NCBI GenBank assembly: GCA_934272745.1
Contig: CAKQSI010000019.1
Span: forward strand, 1 to 43,106
Direction: 5' to 3'
Length of the DNA: 43,106 bases
Source: an uncultured Clostridia bacterium
GTDB taxonomy: Bacteria; Bacillota; Clostridia; Christensenellales; Borkfalkiaceae
Translations under genes and position numbers: made by a program
In this document: one piece after another, positions 24,422-31,963 of the stretch
Numbering within the stretch: position 1 is the stretch's first letter
Layout of the letters: each line of letters starts with the position of its first letter
Notes under the pieces: model-generated
The model's database searches: none
What the model was told of the DNA's origin: nothing
What the model saw: only the letters and a program-made list of their open reading frames with translations

Positions 24422-24471
24422 CTCTGTTTTCGGTTTTATGAAAGCAAGCCTCCGGGGCGCCCTTTTGCCGC

Positions 24472-25968
24472 TTAAAAAACATCGTCCTCCGGCGGCGGTT
24501 CCAGTCCGTCCGTCGGGGCAAAATCTTCCGGCGGCGGCTCGGTCATGCCCGAAGTGGGGTCTTCCATTCCCGGGAAGATCTCTCCTCCCTCTTCGCCTTC
24601 CGCACGCGCGGGCGGCGTAAAGCCGGTCTTGGGCATATTCATAAACTTGGTGCTTTCGCCCTTGAAGTACAACTTGATCGTTCCCAGTCCGCCGTTACGG
24701 TGTTTGGCGACGATCAGTTCGGCGACGTTCTTTTCCACCGTGCCGCTTTCGATTTCCTTTTCGGTCAGGTACTTATCGGGGCGGTGAATAAACATAACGA
24801 TATCCGCGTCCTGCTCGATTGCGCCCGATTCGCGCAGGTCGGAAAGTTGCGGGCGGTGATCGGGACGGGCAGAAGTTTCTACCGAACGGTTGAGCTGCGA
24901 CAGCGCAATGACGGGAACGTTGAGTTCCTTCGCCATAATTTTGAGGTTACGGGTGATGTCCGAAACTTCCTGCTGGCGGTTTTCCCGACTGCGCTTGCTG
25001 CCGCTCATCAACTGAATATAGTCGATCATCACGAGATCCAAGCCCTCTTTGGCTTTTAATCTGCGGCACTTACTGATCAGGTCGGTCGGCGTGGTCAGCG
25101 AAGAATCGTCCACGAAAATTTTGGACTCTTTCAGCTGCTTGTTTGCCGTCCACAACTTTTTCCAGTCCTCGCCGTCCAGTTCACCCTTCAGCGCTTTGGA
25201 CATGCTGACGCCCGAAAGCGAGCAGACCAGACGCTGCGCGATCTGAATCTTCGGCATTTCGAGGGAGAACACGGCGCAGACTTTCTTTTCAAAAACAGCG
25301 CAGTGTTCGATGATATTCATCGCGAACGAAGTTTTTCCCATTGCGGGACGGGCGGCGATCAAAATAAGGTCGGTGGGGTGCAGACCGTTCATCAGGTCGT
25401 CCAGTTCGGTAAAGCCCGTCGGCACGCCGCGGAAAGCGTTTTTATCGTTTGCGATGCTGTTGAACCGGTCCAGCACCTCGGCAACGGAGGGTTCCAGCTC
25501 TGTCAACGTGCCGGATTCCACCGATGCGGAAATGTCGAACACCTTTTTTTCGGCGAACGCCAGCGCTTCCGCCCGGTCGGAACACCCGCGGGAAAAGCGG
25601 TCGATCTCCGCCGCGCTGCGGATCAGCCGGCGCAGAACGCTGTCGCGCTTGACGATTTCGAGATATACGCGGTAGTTTGCCGCGGAAGGCGTCACCGTGG
25701 TCAGCGTGGTGACGTATTCGATGCCGCCCGCCTTGGATAAAGCCGCGTCGTTTTCCAGCCGGTCGGTCAGAGTGACGAAGTCCACGGGGCTGCCCGCGTC
25801 CACCACCTCTTTCATCGCTTTGGCGATGAGTTTGTGCGATTCCGGATAAAAATCCCCCTCGTCCAGTTCGGCAAGGATTTCCCCCTGCAATTCCTGATCG
25901 ATGAGAATACTGCCTAAAACGGATTGCTCCGCCTCCAGACTATAAGGCATTTCTACGGGTTTTGCCAT
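24472..25968 (-). CDS. dnaB: Replicative DNA helicase DnaB
   Basis: 498 residues. Unwinds DNA at the replication fork as a hexamer. N-terminal DnaB domain (about 1-110), linker, then RecA-like domain with Walker A AARPAMGKTS (205-214), Walker B LDLVMIDYIQL and the SKRSRENRQQEVSDI region, sensor and arginine-finger motifs in LSQLNRSVE and SDLRESGAIEQDADIV. Residues after about 450 are an acidic Pro/Glu tail (EDPTSGMTEPPPEDF and on) longer than in typical DnaB. AGGGGGA ribosome site. Its loader and DnaD-like partner lie at 34-37 kb. Confidence 0.97.
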   Translation of the reverse strand: MAKPVEMPYSLEAEQSVLGSILIDQELQGEILAELDEGDFYPESHKLIAKAMKEVVDAGSPVDFVTLTDRLENDAALSKAGGIEYVTTLTTVTPSAANYRVYLEIVKRDSVLRRLIRSAAEIDRFSRGCSDRAEALAFAEKKVFDISASVESGTLTELEPSVAEVLDRFNSIANDKNAFRGVPTGFTELDDLMNGLHPTDLILIAARPAMGKTSFAMNIIEHCAVFEKKVCAVFSLEMPKIQIAQRLVCSLSGVSMSKALKGELDGEDWKKLWTANKQLKESKIFVDDSSLTTPTDLISKCRRLKAKEGLDLVMIDYIQLMSGSKRSRENRQQEVSDITRNLKIMAKELNVPVIALSQLNRSVETSARPDHRPQLSDLRESGAIEQDADIVMFIHRPDKYLTEKEIESGTVEKNVAELIVAKHRNGGLGTIKLYFKGESTKFMNMPKTGFTPPARAEGEEGGEIFPGMEDPTSGMTEPPPEDFAPTDGLEPPPEDDVF

Positions 25969-25984
25969 AACGTCCCCCTGTTTT

Positions 25985-26170
25985 TCGGTACATTCCGGCG
26001 GGTATCGCCTCGCCGGAGTCGACGTAAAAATTCTGTTTTTGATATGGTCGGGCGGAAAATTTCCCGCCGTTACTCACGTGCAAATTGGGTTTTTGAAGTC
26101 TTGTTCCGGACGAAAAACTTCCGCCGGTATCCGTATGAAATTGTCGGTACGTTCGGGCGGAAAAAAGCCG
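25985..26170. repeat. Imperfect tandem repeat upstream of dnaB
   Basis: Units start near 25985, 26047, 26103 and 26152, spaced 49-62 nt, with GGGCGGAAAA-TTCCGCCG then a GTGCAAATTG/TATGAAATTG block. The last unit abuts the stop codon of the YcxB-like gene (26173). Confidence 0.7.
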
Positions 26171-26172
26171 CG

Positions 26173-26796
26173 TCATTTTTTCTTCTTCTGCGGAATATTG
26201 TTTGCGGCGGCAAATTTTTCCCTTTCGCTTTTGGGGATTCTGCCCATGCCGAACCGCTTGCCGAGCACCTTTTTCAACAGCGCTTCCAGCCCGTCCGCCG
26301 TCCCTTCGGTGATCGCCGTTTCGGGAATGATGACAATGGAAACGTTCAGAAAAATATAAAATCTGCCCTTGTGCCGCACGGCGCGCGCGACCGAATCGTA
26401 CGGGACGAAAGTTTCCTTTCTGGATTTTTCCGCCTCGACCGTTTCGCCGGTGGTCTTGTCTTTTTTGTCGATCACCGAAGCGAGCAGGGCGCGGAATTTC
26501 TTTTCGTCCGCCTCGTCAAAGGTATAGGTAGAACGCAAACGGTACCAGGCGGAGTTATTCCGCACGTTTTTCAGCGTCCGCTTCCGCACCATATATCTGC
26601 GATAGAACGGATAAACCACCGCGAAAGCCAGCGCGATCAGCGAAACCCAGCCGCCGCCCAGCGCCATTACCAAAATTGCCGCGAACAGAAACACCGCTTC
26701 GATCGCGATCATTTTTCCAAGTTGCAGGCGGAACAAATTAAAGTCGATAAGTTTTAACAGTTCCTTTTCGTCGTTGCGATAAACGGCAGTAATCAT
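26173..26796 (-). CDS. YcxB-like membrane protein
   Basis: 207 residues. Two adjacent membrane helices at about 30-47 and 50-66, then YPFYRRYMVRKRTLKNVRNN and a soluble beta-rich domain containing FVPYDSVARAVRHKGRFYIFL, matching the YcxB-like family layout. Function of the family is unknown. A basic Lys-rich end (PQKKKK). Ribosome site GGAG, 11 bases before the ATG. It follows pepF by 119 nt in the same direction. Confidence 0.7.
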   Translation of the reverse strand: MITAVYRNDEKELLKLIDFNLFRLQLGKMIAIEAVFLFAAILVMALGGGWVSLIALAFAVVYPFYRRYMVRKRTLKNVRNNSAWYRLRSTYTFDEADEKKFRALLASVIDKKDKTTGETVEAEKSRKETFVPYDSVARAVRHKGRFYIFLNVSIVIIPETAITEGTADGLEALLKKVLGKRFGMGRIPKSEREKFAAANNIPQKKKK

Positions 26797-26915
26797 ATCT
26801 TTTGTTTTCTCCGTGTTTTCAGGCGTTTTGCGGGAAGCGGGCGGGGCTAAACCGCCCTGTTTTGCCGATCTCCGGGCGCCGCTGAGCGCGGCGACGCCCT
26901 TCTCCGTTTTCCCGA

Positions 26916-28694
26916 TTATTCCATGGCAAGGAATTCGTCCAAGGCGGACTTGAACGATTCCATCGCCGTTTCAAAGGGCTGCTTTTTGGAAAGATCCACG
27001 CCGGCAAGTTTCAACAGTTCGACCGGGGCGTCCGATCCGCCGCTGGAAAGGAAGCGGAAGTAGTCGTCCACCGCGGGTTTGCCCTCTTTTAAGATGCGTT
27101 CGGCAATGGAAATGGCGCTGATGATGCCCGTCGCGTACTTGTACACGTAAAACGAGGTATAGAAGTGCGGAATGCGGCACCATTCATAAGCGATCTCGGG
27201 GTCGGAAACCACCGATCTGCCGTAATATTTTTTGTTGAGTTCCAGATAGTACGCGTTCATCGTGTCTTTGGTGAGCGCCTCGCCCTTTTCCACCGTGTCG
27301 TGGCTGAACGCTTCAAACTCGGCGAACATGGTCTGACGGAACAGCGTGGTGCGGATCATATCCATATAATACGAAAGCAGGTACTTTTTCAGGTTTTTGT
27401 CTTCCGCATTTTTCAGGACGTACTTTAAAAGCAGCACTTCGTTGACCGTGCTGGCGACTTCCGCAACGAAAATGCGATAGTCGGCTTTGGCGTACGGCTG
27501 CGCGGCGGAAGATTTATAGGAGTGCATGGAATGCCCCAGTTCGTGCGCGATGGTAAACACGTCGTGTGTGGTTTTAGAATAGTTTAAAAGAACGTACGGG
27601 TGAACGCCGGTCACGCCCAAGGAATAGGCGCCGCTGCGCTTGCCGTCGGTTTCTTCCACGTCGATCCAGCGTTCGTCGTGCGCGCGCTGCAAGGTCGCGA
27701 TATAATCCTCGCCCAGCACCGCAAGCCCTTTTTTTACCAGAGCGAACGCTTCTTCGTAATCGAGTTTCAGGTCGGCGTCTTCCACAATGGGAACGTAGAG
27801 GTCGTACATATGCAGCGTGCGGACGCCCAGCATTTTCTTTCTCGCCGCGATATAGCGGTGCATGACTTTGCCGTACTTGTTGACGCATTTCAAAAGGTTC
27901 CGATAAACCGAAACGTCCACGTCCTCTTCTTCCATGGCGGCGGCAAGACAACTATCATACTTGCGCGCTTTGGCAAGATAGACGTCCTTTTTCACGCTGC
28001 CGGCATAAACCTCGGAAATGGTGTTGATTTTATCGATATACGCTTTATAATACGCCTGAAACGCGCGCTTTCGGAGAGCCCCGTCTTTAGAAGCCAAACA
28101 GGTCGCATAGGAACCGTGGGTCAGTTGAATTTTTCCGCCCTTGCCGTCCGAAATCTGCGGCAGACCGATATCCACGTTGTCGATCATTGAGAAGATATTG
28201 CGGAAAGAACCGTACACTTCCCCGCCCATGGCAAGCAGCCGTTCTTCCCCTTCGGAAAGGACGTGCGCCTTCTGGCGGATCAAGCCTTTCAGCATATAGT
28301 CGTAATCCGAAAATGCGGGGTCGGCGATAAACGCCTTTAAGGTGGCAGGCTTGCATTTCAGAAGTTCGGGCGTGAAGAACGAGGTTTCCGACGAAAATTT
28401 GACCAGCACCGAATAGGCGCGGTTCATCATCGCGACCGCTTCCGAAGAACTGCCGTCTTCGTCCTTTTTCATCATCGCATAGCAATAGGCTTTTTCCAGC
28501 CGTTTGGAAAGTTCGTCCTGTCTTCTTAAAAACGCCAGAACGTGTTCCGCGTCTTTCAGCGTGCCGCGGAATGCGGAAAAGTCGATCTCTTTTTCCAGTT
28601 CGTCGCACTCTTTTTTAAAATCGTCGTCGGTTGGGAAAATTACGCTGAGATCCCAGCGGTATTTTTCGGGTACGTCACATCTTTTTTTGCCCAT
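26916..28694 (-). CDS. pepF: Oligoendopeptidase F
   Basis: 592 residues, M3B metallopeptidase that cleaves short peptides in the cytoplasm. Zinc site HELGH at 384-388 (AHELGHSMHSY) with the downstream Glu in VAEVASTVNEVLL as third ligand region. The N-terminal oligopeptidase F domain (about 110-180) is present. AAAGGAG before the ATG. No signal peptide. A hairpin follows the stop (about 26873-26900) but without a T-run, so read-through into the YcxB-like gene is possible. Confidence 0.96.
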   Translation of the reverse strand: MGKKRCDVPEKYRWDLSVIFPTDDDFKKECDELEKEIDFSAFRGTLKDAEHVLAFLRRQDELSKRLEKAYCYAMMKKDEDGSSSEAVAMMNRAYSVLVKFSSETSFFTPELLKCKPATLKAFIADPAFSDYDYMLKGLIRQKAHVLSEGEERLLAMGGEVYGSFRNIFSMIDNVDIGLPQISDGKGGKIQLTHGSYATCLASKDGALRKRAFQAYYKAYIDKINTISEVYAGSVKKDVYLAKARKYDSCLAAAMEEEDVDVSVYRNLLKCVNKYGKVMHRYIAARKKMLGVRTLHMYDLYVPIVEDADLKLDYEEAFALVKKGLAVLGEDYIATLQRAHDERWIDVEETDGKRSGAYSLGVTGVHPYVLLNYSKTTHDVFTIAHELGHSMHSYKSSAAQPYAKADYRIFVAEVASTVNEVLLLKYVLKNAEDKNLKKYLLSYYMDMIRTTLFRQTMFAEFEAFSHDTVEKGEALTKDTMNAYYLELNKKYYGRSVVSDPEIAYEWCRIPHFYTSFYVYKYATGIISAISIAERILKEGKPAVDDYFRFLSSGGSDAPVELLKLAGVDLSKKQPFETAMESFKSALDEFLAME

Positions 28695-28769
28695 GATATT
28701 CTCTCCTTTGCGCCTTCGGCGCCTGTTTTTTTGCTTTTTATTTTGTTATTATTTTGCGCCGGTTTCCCC

Positions 28770-29309
28770 TCAGTGTTCCCCGCGCGCCAGAATGCGGTAG
28801 CGGATCACCACCGAACCCTGCGTTACGAAAGCGACCCGGTCGCCTTCCGAAAACTCGGGCTTTTTCTGCGCCTTGTCGTATAACAGGCGGCGCTCGAAAT
28901 CTTCGCCCCGGCGCTCGTCGTAAACCAGCACCATCAAGCCGTCGAATTCCACGTTGTCTTTCAGTTGGTCGTCGTCGGTATAATAAAGAAAGACGCCTTC
29001 GACCTCTTCTTTTTCCCCTTTCTGCAAAAAATGCAAGGTCTTTGCGTAATTTTTCAGGCGCGTAAAGCGAATGCCGTACACCGTCAGAAAAATCATAAAT
29101 AAAAAGGTGGAAATGCCGTGCATCCACAGATATTTTCCGTAAGCAGCGCCGTACGGCAGTTTGCGGAACGCGAGATACACGCAAAGGTTGAACACGGCAA
29201 ACGCCGCGGAAACCGCCGCAATCAGCAGAATTCCCAGCGTTTTCTGGCGTTTTGCCCGGGCAAAATCCTCTGCGGAATAGACTTCGGTATCAAAAAGTTG
29301 TTCTTCCAA
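28770..29309 (-). CDS. Small membrane protein, unknown function (TTG start)
   Basis: 179 residues, family not recognised. Two membrane helices (about 25-47 and 62-80), then a soluble domain with FYYTDDDQ-like FLYYTDDDQLKDNVEFDGLMVLVYDE and RVAFVTQGSVVIRYRIL, beta-rich by look. The start codon is TTG at 29307-29309; the ribosome site GGGGAGG lies in the last codons of the preceding gene, six bases away, so the two are translationally linked. The pair may act together at the membrane. Confidence 0.75.
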   Translation of the reverse strand: MEEQLFDTEVYSAEDFARAKRQKTLGILLIAAVSAAFAVFNLCVYLAFRKLPYGAAYGKYLWMHGISTFLFMIFLTVYGIRFTRLKNYAKTLHFLQKGEKEEVEGVFLYYTDDDQLKDNVEFDGLMVLVYDERRGEDFERRLLYDKAQKKPEFSEGDRVAFVTQGSVVIRYRILARGEH

Positions 29310-29315
29310 AAGCCG

Positions 29316-29966
29316 TTACCTCCCCTCTTTATTGTCCGTACGGACGTATTTCAAGCCCTCTTTGGTCTCGTAAAACAGCACCACGCGGTCGGAATATTCC
29401 GCCATCACGTAATGCGGATTCTGCGCCACGCGGAAGTACCGCGGGATCTCCTTTTGCACGGGGGCGGGCGCTTTTTCTTCAAACGCGGAGCCGTCCATGG
29501 GGGAATAGGCAGGCGGCTGCGTGCCTGCAGTCGTTGCAGGGGTCAGGACGTATGCCTGCGGGGCTTGTCCTGCCGCGGGCTGTACGGTAATCACCGGCGT
29601 TACAGGCATTGCGGCGGGTTGCGCCGCGGGCTGCGCTTCTGCCGTCGAAGGTTCGTTTTTTGCAGAACGGTCGCGCTTTTTGGGGCGTTTGCCCTTTTCT
29701 TCTTCGGAAAGAGATTTTGCAAACACCGCAAGCGAAGCGACAAACACCACCCCGCCCAGAATCGCCGCGGTAGAGTATAGCGAGGAGCCTTTTTTCAGCA
29801 CGCCGCAGGCGGTTAATATACCGAACGCAACGAAATACAGCACGACCAGGCGCATGCGGAGATATTTTATTAAGGAATAAATCGCTTTGATAAAGGTCTT
29901 GATTCCGGAAACGGCAAGACGAAGGAGTGCGCCGATCCCGAGTAATCGCATAGGTTTTATGATCAT
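29316..29966 (-). CDS. Small membrane protein with Pro/Ala linker, unknown function
   Basis: 216 residues, not recognised. Basic amphipathic N-terminus, two membrane segments (about 40-55 and 62-83), a charged patch KGKRPKKRDRSAK, a Pro/Ala/Thr/Gln linker (about 107-165), then a short C-terminal domain RYFRVAQNPHYVMAEYSDRVVLFYETKEGLKYVRT that looks folded. GGGAGG ribosome site. Forms a tight pair with the gene at 28770-29309. Confidence 0.75.
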   Translation of the reverse strand: MIIKPMRLLGIGALLRLAVSGIKTFIKAIYSLIKYLRMRLVVLYFVAFGILTACGVLKKGSSLYSTAAILGGVVFVASLAVFAKSLSEEEKGKRPKKRDRSAKNEPSTAEAQPAAQPAAMPVTPVITVQPAAGQAPQAYVLTPATTAGTQPPAYSPMDGSAFEEKAPAPVQKEIPRYFRVAQNPHYVMAEYSDRVVLFYETKEGLKYVRTDNKEGR

Positions 29967-29977
29967 TCGCCCTCCCC

Positions 29978-30150
29978 CACACTTCGTGTGCTACTGTTAA
30001 CTGTCCGTGTTTATATGGCTTTCGTACTACACCTTTTGGTGCTGCGCCGCCCACACACTTCGTTTGTTTATCATATTCGTCCGTCTTTATCCCGCACACT
30101 TCGTGTGTCTATGATAACTTTTCGTGTTTATCTGACTTTAGTACTACAAT
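29978..30150. repeat. Imperfect repeat array with CACACTTCGTGTG palindromes
   Basis: CACACTTCGTGTG at 29978-29990 and 30095-30107, CACACTTCGTTTG at 30054-30066, and a relic (ACACCTTTTGGTGC) near 30030. Copies are followed by TAACT-TTCGTGTTTAT and GTACTACA, so the repeated block is over 50 nt. Confidence 0.75.
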
Positions 30151-30233
30151 CTTTCCGCGCCTTTTCTGCCGGCAATTTTTTGCAAAGCCTTCTCCGTCCG
30201 ATTTCCGGCGGAGCCTTTCCTTACCTGCAACGC

Positions 30234-31094
30234 TTATTTCGTCGTGATAAACAATACGCCCAGCGTGCCCTGACCGCAATGGCTGGTAACCACGCTGCCC
30301 GCCTTGGTTTCGATAATTTCTTTAAACTTGAATTCCTGCGCAACCTTTTCCCTGATGCAGTCCACGATTTCCGGTTCGCAGCAGGAATGCGTGATAAATA
30401 CGCGGGTGTCGTCGTAAGAAGGATATTCTTCCGCAAGGTCGTCCACGTACTTGCCGATGCAGCGCTTCAGCGAACCCATATATTTTTTGTGCGGAGTCAA
30501 TTTCCCTTCTACCATCGTGATAGACGGGTGAATTTTAAGTAATTTGGTGGCGACGAGCGCCGCGGCGGTACATCTGCCGCCCTTATACAGATAGTCCACC
30601 ACGTCCACGACGAACGAGGTCTGCGTACGGAGTTTCGCCTCTTCCGAATCGGCAACGATTTCCTCTGCGCCTTTCCCCGCAAGCACCATATCGCACGCGC
30701 GGAGAACCACCAGCCCCTGCCCGGTGGAAAGTTGGCGGGTGTCCACCACCTTTACCCTGCCGTTGAACTGTTCCGAAGCGGCGACGGCGTTGTTATAAGA
30801 AACCGAGCAGTCCGCCGAAATGTCGTAATGAATGACGACGTCCGCGGTTTCCAGACGTTTTTTGAAGAATTCGATATATTCGTCCACGCTGCCAGCGCTG
30901 GTTTTGGGCAGAATTTTATTTTTCGCAACGAAGTCGAAAATCATCTGCGGCGTGATATCCACGCCGTCGCGGTATTCGTCCGTCCCCAAAATAACGTGCA
31001 GGGGGAAAACGGCAATGCCGTACTTTTCCAGAATGTCGGGCGAAAGGTCTGCCGTGCTGTCGGTAGTGATCGCAATTTTTTCTTTGTTTTCCAT
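30234..31094 (-). CDS. DegV family fatty-acid-binding protein
   Basis: 286 residues, DegV fold. Residues ITTDSTADLS (8-17) and LPKTSAGSVDEY form the lipid head-group pocket, and the C-terminal His in SVVTSHCGQGTLG is the usual partner residue. DegV/FakB proteins present fatty acids to the kinase FakA, feeding phospholipid synthesis; FakA is not in the window. AAGGAG before the ATG. Gene stands alone between two repeat-rich gaps. Confidence 0.93.
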   Translation of the reverse strand: MENKEKIAITTDSTADLSPDILEKYGIAVFPLHVILGTDEYRDGVDITPQMIFDFVAKNKILPKTSAGSVDEYIEFFKKRLETADVVIHYDISADCSVSYNNAVAASEQFNGRVKVVDTRQLSTGQGLVVLRACDMVLAGKGAEEIVADSEEAKLRTQTSFVVDVVDYLYKGGRCTAAALVATKLLKIHPSITMVEGKLTPHKKYMGSLKRCIGKYVDDLAEEYPSYDDTRVFITHSCCEPEIVDCIREKVAQEFKFKEIIETKAGSVVTSHCGQGTLGVLFITTK

Positions 31095-31287
31095 AAGAAA
31101 TTCTCCTTAAGTTTCCCTGATATTATCGTCCGGAAAATCCGCCGCCCGAAGCGGAACGGACTTTCCCGTTTATTTTAAAGCCGCAGCCGAGCCTGTTTTT
31201 TCGCCTTGCCGCGCCGCTTTATTCTTCTTTATTTAAAAGTCCTCGTACCGAATTTTGCCAGACGGTACGTTATTTTCGGTACGTTTC

Positions 31288-31370
31288 CAAAGCTTCGGTC
31301 TTTCACCCGAGCAATCAACTGCCTTCGGTCAGCCGCCCGTTTTCGGGTCTATCCCTTCGGTCAGCCGAAA
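31288..31370. repeat. Three-unit repeat entering the lepB stop codon
   Basis: CTTCGGTC occurs near 31291, 31323 and 31355 at about 32-nt spacing; the two right copies extend to CCTTCGGTCAGCCG. The third covers the lepB stop (31361-31363) and final codons. Confidence 0.75.
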
Positions 31371-31951
31371 AACGCCTTGACGATTTTTTTATTTTTAATA
31401 CAGCCTTCCGGCACCACGCCCACGACGAGATCGGTCGGAAACGCGCCGTAATAGCGGCTGTCCTGACTTTGCGTGCGGTTGTCGCCCAAAGCGAACACGC
31501 AGTCCTCCGGCACGGTGATTTTTTCCATATCGTTTAAGGACGGCGCCGGCAAAAAAGTTTTATCGCTGCGGAAAGTAGCGCTGTAGCCCTCGTCCGCGAC
31601 TTCCGCCGCCGTTTCCCCGCACCTTTTGCGGTACAGCGTGCCGTGTTCCGTCCAGAGTTCGTCCCCCGCAAGTCCCACGACCCGCTTGATAATAAGATCG
31701 CCGCCGCCCTTGTCGATGACCACCACGTCGCCGCGCTCAACGGTTTTATCCAGCCGGTTGACCAGCAGGACGTCGCCGCCGTGCAGGGTATTCTGCATAG
31801 AAACGCCCTCCACTTCCACCGGGGTCAGCCAGCACGTCGTAATCAGGCGGAAGCACAGCATTGCGGCAAACAATACGATAAAAAACCATAAAAACAGGCG
31901 GAATTGTTCTTCCTGTCTTTTTTGTCGTTCTCTTTCCTCGGAAATCAGCAT
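31361..31951 (-). CDS. lepB: Signal peptidase I
   Basis: 196 residues. One membrane anchor at about 20-40, then catalytic Ser51 in EGVSMQNTL and general-base Lys89 in IIKRVVG, with GDNRTQSQDSR (about 136-146) as the conserved box E. Removes signal peptides from exported proteins on the outer face of the membrane. AGGGGG ribosome site; it begins 12 nt after the stop of the upstream hydrolase-like gene, so the two share a transcript. Confidence 0.95.
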   Translation of the reverse strand: MLISEERERQKRQEEQFRLFLWFFIVLFAAMLCFRLITTCWLTPVEVEGVSMQNTLHGGDVLLVNRLDKTVERGDVVVIDKGGGDLIIKRVVGLAGDELWTEHGTLYRKRCGETAAEVADEGYSATFRSDKTFLPAPSLNDMEKITVPEDCVFALGDNRTQSQDSRYYGAFPTDLVVGVVPEGCIKNKKIVKAFFG

Positions 31952-31963
31952 GCGTCCGCCCCC

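Noticed and set aside
25940..26176. 78-codon minus-strand frame with internal peptide repeats upstream of dnaB
   Set aside because: The peptide repeats mirror the DNA array at 25985-26170, the frame overlaps the dnaB start, and there is no ribosome site.
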